Assembly (NCBI RefSeq): GCF_030291075.1
Contig: NZ_CP127407.1
Coordinates: 124,001-188,000 of the forward strand
Source: Stenotrophomonas sp. 57
Lineage (GTDB): Bacteria > Pseudomonadota > Gammaproteobacteria > Xanthomonadales > Xanthomonadaceae
DNA length: 64,000 nt
Direction of reading: 5' to 3'
The notes beneath the pieces were generated by a model. It was not told where the DNA came from. It worked only from the letters and a program-made list of their open reading frames with translations, and ran no database searches. Position numbers and translations under genes: made by a program. Positions 46,921-53,640 of the stretch are shown piece by piece (positions within the stretch are counted from its first letter, which is position 1; each line of letters begins with the position of its first letter).

Positions 46921-46940
46921 ATTTCTAGAATAGTCGAATG
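46918..46940. promoter_or_regulatory. Minimal divergent arsR/arsH regulatory gap
   Basis: Only 17 bp (46921-46937) separate the two start codons. The gap contains the palindrome TTCTAGAA (46923-46930) and is AT-rich compared with its surroundings. The ArsR operator and both promoters must overlap it and the neighbouring coding sequence. Confidence 0.5.
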
Positions 46941-47666
46941 AATAAGCCCGTTACAAGTGCCCACCTGCCCAATCTGGTGGAATCGTCGTTGCCCCCGCCC
47001 GATCATCACCAGCTCGCTGCGGCAGATCTGGGGCCGCCCCGCATCCTGCTGCTTTACGGATCGCTTCGGCCGCAATCCTTCAGCCGCAAGCTGGCGCTGG
47101 AAGCCGAACGGCTGCTGCGTCACCTGGGGTGCGAGACCCGCGTGTTCGATCCGCATGCGCTGCCGATGCTGGACAGCGTGGATTCGAGTCATCCCGACGT
47201 GCAGCGGCTGCGCGCCTGGTCGCAGTGGTCGGAAGGCCAGGTCTGGGTCAGCCCCGAGCGGCATGGCACGGTCACCGGCGTGTTCAAGAACCAGATCGAC
47301 TGGTTGCCGCTGGAAGATGGCAGCGTGCGACCCACGCAGGGCAGGACGCTGGCGGTGATGCAGGTGAGCGGTGGCTCGCAGTCGTTCAACACGGTCAACA
47401 CGCTGCGCGTACTTGGACGTTGGATGCGCATGCTGACCATCCCCAATCAGTCATCGGTGGCCAAGGCCTGGCAGGAATTCGATGACGACGGCCGAATGAA
47501 GCCCTCGCCGTACTACGACCGCGTGGTGGACGTGATGGAGGAACTGGTGAAGTTCACGCTGCTGACGCGAGGCCGGTCGGACTACCTGGTGGACCGCTAC
47601 AGTGAGCGGAAGGGCGACGCGCACGCCGCGGCATTGGCGCGGGCCGCAGGAGCTGCGGCCTCCTGA
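46938..47666 (+). CDS. arsH: ArsH, NADPH-dependent flavoprotein (organoarsenical resistance)
   Basis: 242 residues. The flavodoxin-like FMN-binding loop [15 protein letters not shown] is at about 36-50, followed by [21 protein letters not shown] and [29 protein letters not shown], all typical for ArsH. The family oxidises trivalent organoarsenicals to less toxic forms or reduces dyes and quinones. It is transcribed away from arsR-arsC-acr3. Confidence 0.93.
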   Translation: MNKPVTSAHLPNLVESSLPPPDHHQLAAADLGPPRILLLYGSLRPQSFSRKLALEAERLLRHLGCETRVFDPHALPMLDSVDSSHPDVQRLRAWSQWSEGQVWVSPERHGTVTGVFKNQIDWLPLEDGSVRPTQGRTLAVMQVSGGSQSFNTVNTLRVLGRWMRMLTIPNQSSVAKAWQEFDDDGRMKPSPYYDRVVDVMEELVKFTLLTRGRSDYLVDRYSERKGDAHAAALARAAGAAAS

Positions 47667-47690
47667 ACTCCTGATCCGCGGATGGGCGCA

Positions 47691-48428
47691 TTACTTGCTT
47701 GCGCGCCGCGCGCCTTTTTCGTCCTCGTCCTTTGCATCGCCGCGGCTCTGCGCGAATTCCGGGAAGGTCTTCGCGATCGAATCCTTGTCCGGCAGGATGT
47801 AGAACACGCCGCCCTTCTCGAACATGGGCTGCACGATCTGCGCATAGAACGCGGGCGAGACGTTGATGCAACCGTGGGTGACGCGGTTGTCGTCCGGCGT
47901 GGGCGATGCCAACCGCTCGGCGCGCTTTTCCTTTGGGCTGCCCGGCGGCAGCGGGTGCATCGATACGGCGGAATCGTAGTCCACCCACAGCACGCGCCCG
48001 GCATCGTCGGACGGGCCGTAGCCACCGATGAAGCGGCCGGCCGGCGTGGTCCGGTCGTGGCCGGGAATCGCGCTCAGCGCGAGCTTGGCGACGCCGGGTG
48101 CGGAATGATCGCCGATGGCCGAACCGAACAGCGCCGGTGCCGCGCCGCGCAGCTTGCCATCGCCGCTGAAGATCAGAACCTGCGCCGCCGCCTTGTCCAT
48201 GACCGCAAACGGATAGCCCTGGTTGTCCTTGCTGGCGACCACCCAGCCGGCCAGCTCGATCACCGTTTCGGACACGCTCTGGTCGGGCGGAAGTTCATCA
48301 ACGGCGGTCACCGGTGGTGCAGGTGCGTCCTTGTCCCTGGCGTTGGCTACGCCGCTGCATGCAACGACCAGTGCCATGGCCAGTGCGGCATGGAGGGCGC
48401 GGCGTGCAGGGGAGGAGGAAGTACGAAT
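47691..48428 (-). CDS. L,D-transpeptidase (YkuD domain), probable ATT start
   Basis: 245 residues if translation begins at ATT 48428-48426. AAGGAG lies exactly 7 nt upstream of that codon, and the protein then starts (M)RTSSSPARRALHAALAMALVVAC, a good signal peptide ending in GVANA. The ATG at 48488 would add a non-signal-like extension, and the ATG at 48377 would remove the basic n-region. The YkuD active site is MHP...NRVTHGCINVS with the catalytic cysteine. It cross-links peptidoglycan or attaches lipoproteins to it; an Lpp-like gene is next upstream. The C-terminal tail is charged. Confidence 0.8.
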   Translation of the reverse strand: MRTSSSPARRALHAALAMALVVACSGVANARDKDAPAPPVTAVDELPPDQSVSETVIELAGWVVASKDNQGYPFAVMDKAAAQVLIFSGDGKLRGAAPALFGSAIGDHSAPGVAKLALSAIPGHDRTTPAGRFIGGYGPSDDAGRVLWVDYDSAVSMHPLPPGSPKEKRAERLASPTPDDNRVTHGCINVSPAFYAQIVQPMFEKGGVFYILPDKDSIAKTFPEFAQSRGDAKDEDEKGARRASK

Positions 48429-48441
48429 GGGACAGCTCCTT
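48426..48441 (-). promoter_or_regulatory. Ribosome site that decides the ATT start
   Basis: AAGGAG at 48441-48436 on the minus strand, 7 nt spacing to ATT (48428-48426). No ATG, GTG or TTG occurs in frame at a suitable distance. Confidence 0.6.
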
Positions 48442-48534
48442 GCAATGCATTCTTGGTTGGAAGGACGCCAGTGGCCGGCGAAGGCCACTGGTTCCCTATA
48501 CAGAGGTGGATCAACTCAATCAGTGAGGGAGCGG

Positions 48535-48807
48535 TTACCCGCGCGGCTTGCGGCCGGCCGGCGCCCTTTCAAGCTGCTGCACGCGACCTTCGATCTGGTC
48601 CAGGCGCTGGTTGGCCTGCTGTGCGGACTGGTTGGCGGACTCCGCACTCTGCGCAGCACCCTGCACCTTTACGTCGAGCTGATCGAGACGCGAGTTGATG
48701 GTTGCAAACTCGTTCTTGTAAGAGGCGCAGGCGCCAAGGCTGACGGTGGCGATGAGCGCTACAGCAAGTGCGCGGGCCGTCTTCATGTGTTGCGGGTTCA
48801 GGTTCAT
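48535..48807 (-). CDS. Lpp/OprI-like alanine-zipper lipoprotein
   Basis: 90 residues from the ATG at 48807, behind GAAGGAGGGAG. The signal ends in lipobox SLGAC; then comes a heptad-patterned helix rich in Ala, Gln and Asn (INSRLDQLDVKVQGAAQSAESANQ) as in Lpp/OprI trimers, and a basic tail (RKPRG). Lpp proteins tie the outer membrane to peptidoglycan through a C-terminal lysine linked by L,D-transpeptidases; here the last lysine is at position -4 and the next gene encodes an L,D-transpeptidase, 106 bp downstream. Confidence 0.82.
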   Translation of the reverse strand: MNLNPQHMKTARALAVALIATVSLGACASYKNEFATINSRLDQLDVKVQGAAQSAESANQSAQQANQRLDQIEGRVQQLERAPAGRKPRG

Positions 48808-48936
48808 TGCACTCCCTCCTTCGTCTGGGGAAGCTGGAATATAGCGGCGTTTGTTCCCGCTGCTGACAAACGCTTTCAGCTGGAATTTGAGTACGTGGAT
48901 GAGCTGTGAAAGCCCCCCATCAATAAACCTTAACAA

Positions 48937-49279
48937 GCGGGATAGGACGAGCTGATGCAGCCCGGCCGATCGCCTTGCGCTTACTCAAGACTGCCAATTC
49001 ATGAGTATGAAGCCGATGTCATAGCGAGGGCTTTTCCGCCGCCGCGCGCAGGTTGCCGTCCCACCGCCTTAAGTACCGTTGCGGCAGTGCGGGGCGCACA
49101 ACCAGCAGTATGGCGATGGCTTTGAACCCATCTGGCGCTATTGGCCATGTTGGACGGTACCGCTCGTTGATCGAAAGGCAGCGCGAGGCCTCGGTTTATG
49201 AATCAGGCACCATGACGCCGATGGTCAGCTGTGCACTGTGGCTGATCATCAAGTGAGGCTCTGGCATCCGCCAAGGATG
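48937..49279. other. Gene-poor stretch at the left flank of the island
   Basis: I see no convincing gene. Short frames (for example 49053-49256) have no recognisable protein pattern and no ribosome site. It probably contains the lpp promoter and decayed sequence bordering the accessory island. Confidence 0.5.
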
Positions 49280-49708
49280 TCAGCGTGTCCGGCTGCGGGG
49301 CAGCTTGCCCTTGAACACCCTGCCGCGGTGGATGGCCAGGTAGTGCTTCAGGCGATCTCCCGGTGCTTTGCGCAGACAGATGTTCTCTGGAATCAGACCG
49401 GCGTCCGCCAACTGCTTCCTGACCTGCTTGTCCGCAAAGATGGCATCACCATCGTCGTCGAAGGTCATCAGTCCGGCGTCGAACAGCAGGTCAAGAGTGC
49501 CGACCAGCGGCAGGCCGTTGTGCGGATCCAGTCTTGGATCTTGGCCTCCCGGGAGCCACTGGTCCTCAGTGACTTCATGCGCCCATGGCTGGGCATGCGA
49601 TGCTCGGATCAGGGCCCGTACAGTGCAGTCCGTGACCGCACAGCGGTGATCCCACAACCTCAGCATTTCACGACGGAACGTCCCCTGCCCCAGGCGAGCC
49701 TCCATCAT
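49280..49708 (-). pseudogene. HNH nuclease, 5'-truncated
   Basis: 142 residues remain. ARLGQGTFRREMLRLWDHRCAVTDC, IRASHAQPWAH and LDPHNGLPLVGTLDLLFDAGLMTFDDDGD form the C-terminal HNH domain of a restriction-like nuclease (HNH_2 type), with the catalytic histidine and asparagine present. Family members usually have an N-terminal domain before the LGQGxFR motif; here the frame begins directly at it, where the TnsA-like fragment starts on the other strand. So the gene was probably cut by the insertion. Whether the remnant is expressed is unknown. Confidence 0.7.
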
Positions 49709-49718
49709 CGTCAGCCGG

Positions 49719-50110
49719 GTGGTTGGATTTCAGCTTGAGCTGGATCCGGACGTCGTCGCCTACATCTGTCAAGTCACATGCCGTGGCGTCCGAAGAGGCC
49801 GACATGTGTCAAATGCCCACGCGGACTTCCTCGTCATCCGTCGTCAATCAGTGGAGGTGGTGGAATGCAAGCCGGCCTCCAAGCTGGAAAAGCTCGTTCA
49901 GGCAAAGCCCAACGAATGGATTGTGGAAGATGGCCTGTATCGAAAACCTACAGGGTATGGACATCACCAAGGGTCAACGGCACGCATCATCGAAATCTCC
50001 AGTTCATGGTTCATCACTGGGACGAGGAACTTAGCCTCATCCGTCGTGAAGGATTCAATGACGTGCAGAAGCAACTGCTCACTGGGCCAAAGAGCATCGC
50101 CTTGGCATTC
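49719..50110 (+). pseudogene. Decayed TnsA-like nuclease fragment
   Basis: The first frame reads FQLELDPDVVAYICQVTC, NAHADFLVIRRQSVEVVECKPASKL and AKPNEWIVEDG, closely matching FELELDPDVISYVCQVTC, TAHADFFVVRRSSVEIVECKSISKL and RKPDEWILDDG of the gene at 57663. A deletion/frameshift near 49940 moves the similarity to another frame (RNLQFMVHHWDEELSLIRREGF, then KQLLTGPKSIA up to about 50107). Start and end are missing. It is a dead relative, not an exact copy, of the right-hand element. Confidence 0.85.
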
Positions 50111-50156
50111 CGCACAACAGCAGGTAATCGTTACTGCGCCACCGTGCATCGGTGGT

Positions 50157-50311
50157 CGGGACTCGAAAACCCGTTGTTGTGATGAAGTTTGCGCTTGCCA
50201 GCCGGCATCACCTTGCGTGGTGCCGGCTGGCAATCCGTCTGCCGGCTATGGCGGGCGGGGCGTGGGGGCCTCGTGCCCACCGGCGATCATCACACACCGG
50301 TTTTCGAGCCA
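50157..50311 (+). repeat. Structured leader of the small-ORF cassette
   Basis: ACTCGAAAACC near 50160 and GGTTTTCGAG near 50300 are inverted repeats flanking about 130 bp; both sides extend imperfectly (GTGATGA / TCATCAC). Inside, CCGGCATCACC/GGTGCCGG (about 50202-50226) is another palindrome. The inner block 50230-50269 recurs inverted at 44911-44950. Confidence 0.65.
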
Positions 50312-50368
50312 CGCTCTGCCCGCCACCTTTATCGGTGGCGGCGTCCGCCTGCATGCACGGAGCCCGCC

Positions 50369-50725
50369 ATGACCACGCCGCACTCCCCGCCCCCGCGCCC
50401 GATCCAGGAAGCGCCCTCGGCCGCCCCGGCCCCGGACCCCAACAGCCTCATCGCCATCCTGCACGCCATCGGCGCGGGCGCTTCGGCCGACGGCCAGCCC
50501 TGGCCCGAGCGGCACCATCTACGCAGCCGGCAGATGGCGTTGTCCGACGCCGACTGCGCGCTCACCGGCCAGCGCATCGTGCAGGAGATCCTGCTGGCCG
50601 CCGAACGCACGCGGCAGAACGGCGAGCCGGAGCAGTACGTGGGCGACCGGGTGATGGAGGGGCTGGTGATGGCCGACCTGGCACTTACCGCTTTCATCCA
50701 CGAGCGGGTTCGGCCACAGGGCTGA
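50369..50725 (+). CDS. Small conserved-type protein (DUF6124-like), function unknown
   Basis: 118 residues from ATG 50369, with CGGAGC 9 nt upstream. The N-terminus is Pro-rich (TTPHSPPPRPIQEAP), followed by helices: DPNSLIAILHAIGAGASADG, LTGQRIVQEILLAAERTRQNGEPEQYVGDRVMEGLV and LTAFIHERV. It resembles the small DUF3077/DUF6124-type proteins seen behind structured repeats in pseudomonads, but I am not certain of the family. Codon use is high-GC, like the core genome. No signal or membrane segment. Confidence 0.6.
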   Translation: MTTPHSPPPRPIQEAPSAAPAPDPNSLIAILHAIGAGASADGQPWPERHHLRSRQMALSDADCALTGQRIVQEILLAAERTRQNGEPEQYVGDRVMEGLVMADLALTAFIHERVRPQG

Positions 50726-51665
50726 GGACGCGCTTGTGGACGTGACGTTCTGCTTTTGTGCGGGGTGACGAATGAAGAAGCATGGCCTTGCCGCTGCGAC
50801 GGTGTGTGCCTCGATCATGGGTGCGGTGTGGGTAGGATGAACTAGCGAGTTCGTGCAGGACAGCAAATCGCTGGAGAAAGGTCGCAATGATTGCCGCCGC
50901 GCCTTCTCGCCAGGAGTTGGGCTCTGCCCTATATCCATGGACCAAAGTCCAGAACAGCTTCACGTAACGGCAGAGCGAGCGCCGATCTGCCGCACATCCG
51001 CGCCGGCTACTTCACCGCCGACCAATGGCCTGCTCAGCGAGGATCCACTCCACCTAGGTGCAAGGGCCGTCTCATTCTTGGTGGCCATGACGACCTAGGC
51101 CGCGCCAAGCTCGTTGAGGACAGGCACATCCAGCACGACCGCCAACCTCAGTCCCCGGGCTACCCCACCAAGCGCTGTGACTCTCAATCCAGGCCTACCA
51201 CCAACCGTTGCTCCATTAGTGGCGTGGACACCATGTTGAGGGCTAGGCGACCTTTGCTACCCGTCGCATGTTCCATCGCCCCCACTTGGAGCGAACAGAC
51301 GCAGTTGCTGCCTGAACCATCGGAAAGGAGGCGGGAGTGGTTGTATCCGAGCTGTTCCATAGGTGGGGCGCCACCGCTATACGATGACAGCGCCACGCGA
51401 CCAAGACATCGTCGTGTTCCATCGGGTCCACGCAATGATCAACACGGGCATAGGTCGCGCGTGATTCAAATTGGCCACGGTGTACTTCTCTGACCGTGAT
51501 TCAGCCGTGCAGCGACCAACCACCTAACCGCTTGCCGATTGCAGACTTCGCCGCACCTGATCGTCAAAATATTGGCGGAAGAAATCTATGAAATGAGCAT
51601 TGCACTGCGTGTTCATTGCGATTTATATTCGATTCATCGGAGCGGCGCGGAAACGGATTTCTGGG
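50726..51665. other. Degenerate, gene-poor stretch
   Basis: About 940 bp without an intact gene. A 22-codon signal-like mini-frame (MKKHGLAAATVCASIMGAVW, 50772-50840) looks like the cut-off start of an exported protein. Longer frames such as 50891-51493 have no protein-like composition. The last 150 bp become AT-richer and probably contain the promoter of the export cassette. Confidence 0.5.
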
Positions 51666-52925
51666 ATGAGCAGGACGCTTTTTCGCAAAGAGGTGTTGGA
51701 GGCAAAGCGGGACAATTGGCTAGGCTCGGTGGTCTTGGCTCAACCCATCAGAGCGCATGTCTTGACGTTGCTTTCTGTCGGTTCGGCATCAGCCGTTCTA
51801 GCATTCCTATTCCTGTGCACATATACGCACCGGACCACCGTCTCGGGCCGTCTGATCCCTACGAGTGGATTCTCAGTAGTCGTAGCGCCTCTGACAGGGA
51901 ACATAGATGCCGTCTTCGGCGAAGAGGGAGATGCAGTCTCTGCCGGTGACAAGCTCACCGCCATCTCAACCCCAAGATTCACTGAGCGCTTAGGGAGCAC
52001 CCAGCTTCAGATGCAGCTTCAGCTATCTCAACGCCGCGCAGGCTTGGAGGCGGCTGATCAAGCTCAACGCGACCAGCTGAAGGCCCAGGCCGAGGGAACA
52101 GCACAGCAACTGGCATCAGCAAGGGCCGAGTTGGCGCAAATTGAGAAAGAGATAGCTACGAGAGAAGCTCAAGCCAAGATCGCCTTCTCGACTCTGGAAA
52201 GACTTGTCAGCGTCGAAGGCTCCCAATTCGTGAGTCGGATTCAGGTCGACCAGCAACGTACCACCGCGCTTGAGTATCAAGGACAAGCGCAATCACTTGG
52301 TCGCCAAGCATCTGTGATTAGGCGAACAATCGAACAATTATCGCAATCTGCGCAGGAGCTCCCTGCTCGGCTGGATGCAGCGTCAGCCAATTTCAGGAAA
52401 GACTTGGCCCAACTTGAGCAAGAGCGAATCCAGTCCGAAGCCCAAGACGCGCTAATCGTCAGATCTCCGGTAAGCGGAACAATCGCAACGCAACTAGTTA
52501 AGGCGGGACAATCCGTTCAAAGTGGTGATCCGCTATTCACCGTCGTGCAACAGGATTCGAAGCTGGAGGCCGACCTCCTGGCACCGTCCAGAGCAATCGG
52601 ATTTATCAAAGTTGGAGATCAGGTCTACCTGAGATACCAAGCCTTCCCTTATCAAAAGTTCGGACATCAACATGGTGTCGTAAGCCAGATAAGCAGGAGC
52701 CCGGTAGGAACCCAAGAGACATCCGAGAGCCCTGGCGCAAAGGGGGGGGAGCCGCTGTATCGAGTAACAGTTCGCCTGTCTAGGCAAACCGTTGTCGCTT
52801 ACGGAAATGAAGAGCAATTAAAGCCCGGCATGCTCACAGATGCTGATGTCATGGGCGAAAAACGACGCCTGATTGAATGGGTGTTGGAGCCATTGTACTC
52901 GCTTAGGGGTAAGTCCAATGGTTGA
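51666..52925 (+). CDS. HlyD/CvaA-type membrane fusion protein of a peptide exporter
   Basis: 419 residues from ATG 51666 (MSRTLFRKEVL). A short cytoplasmic N-terminus precedes one membrane helix (about 33-52), a first lipoyl half (VSGRLIPTSGFSVVVAPLTGNIDAVFGEEGDAVSAGDKL), a long alpha-helical hairpin rich in Q/A/E/R (about 105-265), the second lipoyl half (VRSPVSGTIATQLVKAGQSVQSGDPLF) and a beta-barrel to about 400. This is the adaptor that links an inner membrane ABC exporter to TolC. Base composition is lower in GC than core genes. It precedes two GG-leader peptide genes and a C39 ABC transporter gene. Confidence 0.9.
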   Translation: MSRTLFRKEVLEAKRDNWLGSVVLAQPIRAHVLTLLSVGSASAVLAFLFLCTYTHRTTVSGRLIPTSGFSVVVAPLTGNIDAVFGEEGDAVSAGDKLTAISTPRFTERLGSTQLQMQLQLSQRRAGLEAADQAQRDQLKAQAEGTAQQLASARAELAQIEKEIATREAQAKIAFSTLERLVSVEGSQFVSRIQVDQQRTTALEYQGQAQSLGRQASVIRRTIEQLSQSAQELPARLDAASANFRKDLAQLEQERIQSEAQDALIVRSPVSGTIATQLVKAGQSVQSGDPLFTVVQQDSKLEADLLAPSRAIGFIKVGDQVYLRYQAFPYQKFGHQHGVVSQISRSPVGTQETSESPGAKGGEPLYRVTVRLSRQTVVAYGNEEQLKPGMLTDADVMGEKRRLIEWVLEPLYSLRGKSNG

Positions 52926-53009
52926 AGTTGAGAAAGGAAGTAGAAGCTAAGAAGTCGATATTTCGATTTAATGTTTAACGACTATCAACTAAGACAAGGA
53001 ATAATAGAA

Positions 53010-53159
53010 ATGCGTGAAATCACGATCTCCGAGATCGCCGAAGTCTCCGGCGGATCCGAAGCCTACGACGCCGGCTACGCCGTCGGTAATTTCGTGGGCA
53101 AGACGTCCATCGCACTGGCCGTTGCCATCGCCATTTACACCGCCGTAGCCACGTCCTGA
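53010..53159 (+). CDS. Double-glycine leader peptide A, candidate microcin/bacteriocin
   Basis: 49 residues from ATG 53010 with AAGGA 10 nt upstream. The leader MREITISEIAEVSGG ends in Gly-Gly at 14-15 with hydrophobic residues at the positions that C39 peptidases read. The predicted mature peptide (34 residues) has an amphipathic start with two overlapping GxxxG motifs (GYAVG, GNFVG) and a hydrophobic helix TSIALAVAIAIYTAVATS. No cysteines. Its neighbours are an HlyD adaptor, a second GG peptide and a C39 ABC exporter, so it is very probably exported. Membrane-active killing is inferred. Confidence 0.8.
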   Translation: MREITISEIAEVSGGSEAYDAGYAVGNFVGKTSIALAVAIAIYTAVATS

Positions 53160-53175
53160 ATTCAAGGAGAAAAAC

Positions 53176-53331
53176 ATGAAAGAACTTAACGTTTATGAGA
53201 TCGACATGATTTCCGGCGGCGCAGGCACGGCAGGCGCTCCGCCAGTCTCTGGCAACGAGTACATTGAGGCAGGCCGAGTGATTAGTGATTTCGTCAGCGG
53301 CTTCCTGCAAGGCTTCTACGACGCCTTCTGA
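53176..53331 (+). CDS. Double-glycine leader peptide B, candidate partner of peptide A
   Basis: 51 residues from ATG 53176, behind a strong AAGGAG, 16 bp after the peptide A stop. Leader MKELNVYEIDMISGG parallels that of peptide A. The predicted 36-residue mature peptide has a Gly/Pro-rich start and an amphipathic helix with acidic and aromatic residues (RVISDFVSGFLQGFYDAF) containing GFLQG (GxxxG). No cysteines. Two unlike GG peptides with GxxxG motifs in tandem is the layout of class IIb two-peptide bacteriocins; the pairing is inferred. Confidence 0.78.
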   Translation: MKELNVYEIDMISGGAGTAGAPPVSGNEYIEAGRVISDFVSGFLQGFYDAF

Positions 53332-53343
53332 TTGATCCAGCGT

Positions 53344-53369
53344 GACTCCCCCTGCTAGCCGGGGGAGTC
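53344..53369 (+). promoter_or_regulatory. Perfect 9 bp hairpin behind the peptide genes
   Basis: GACTCCCCC/GGGGGAGTC (53344-53352, 53361-53369) with an 8 nt loop and no T run. It could protect the 3' end of the short peptide mRNA or lower read-through into the immunity and transporter genes. Confidence 0.6.
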
Positions 53370-53399
53370 GCGCACCCACCTGCAAAAAGGTAAATCCCC

Positions 53400-53564
53400 G
53401 TGTTGAAAGCCAAGCACGCGTACTCCGCATACATTCTAGCCATCGGAGCAATCGCACTAAAATCTGGATATGAAAAATCAAGTCTCTTGCTGATGATCGC
53501 CGGCTCCGCCTCCGTTATTGTCGCGTACGGCGTATCTAAGCTTTCAGAAAATCGGAAAGACTGA
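53400..53564 (+). CDS. Two-helix small membrane protein, candidate immunity protein
   Basis: 54 residues from GTG 53400, with AAAAAGG 9-15 nt upstream. Two hydrophobic helices (AYSAYILAIGAIAL and SSLLLMIAGSASVIVAYGV) are separated by a short KSGYEKS turn, and both ends are basic or polar (start LKAKH, end SENRKD). Small two-helix membrane proteins directly behind bacteriocin genes commonly protect the producer. No sequence family is recognised, so this assignment rests on size, topology and position between peptide B and the exporter gene. Confidence 0.65.
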   Translation: MLKAKHAYSAYILAIGAIALKSGYEKSSLLLMIAGSASVIVAYGVSKLSENRKD

Positions 53565-53640
53565 CTATTTTGCCGCTTGACCAGAACAGAACTCCCAGGT
53601 GGCGCCAGATTGATCGACCTAGGCGCTAAAGGTAAATTGA

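Noticed and set aside
49053..49256. 67-codon frame left of the HNH remnant
   Set aside because: No ribosome site, no protein-like pattern, in a region that looks decayed on both strands.
50891..51493. 200-codon frame in the gene-poor part of the island
   Set aside because: Composition (Pro/Arg/Ser-rich without hydrophobic periodicity), no ribosome site and overlapping frames of equal quality on both strands.
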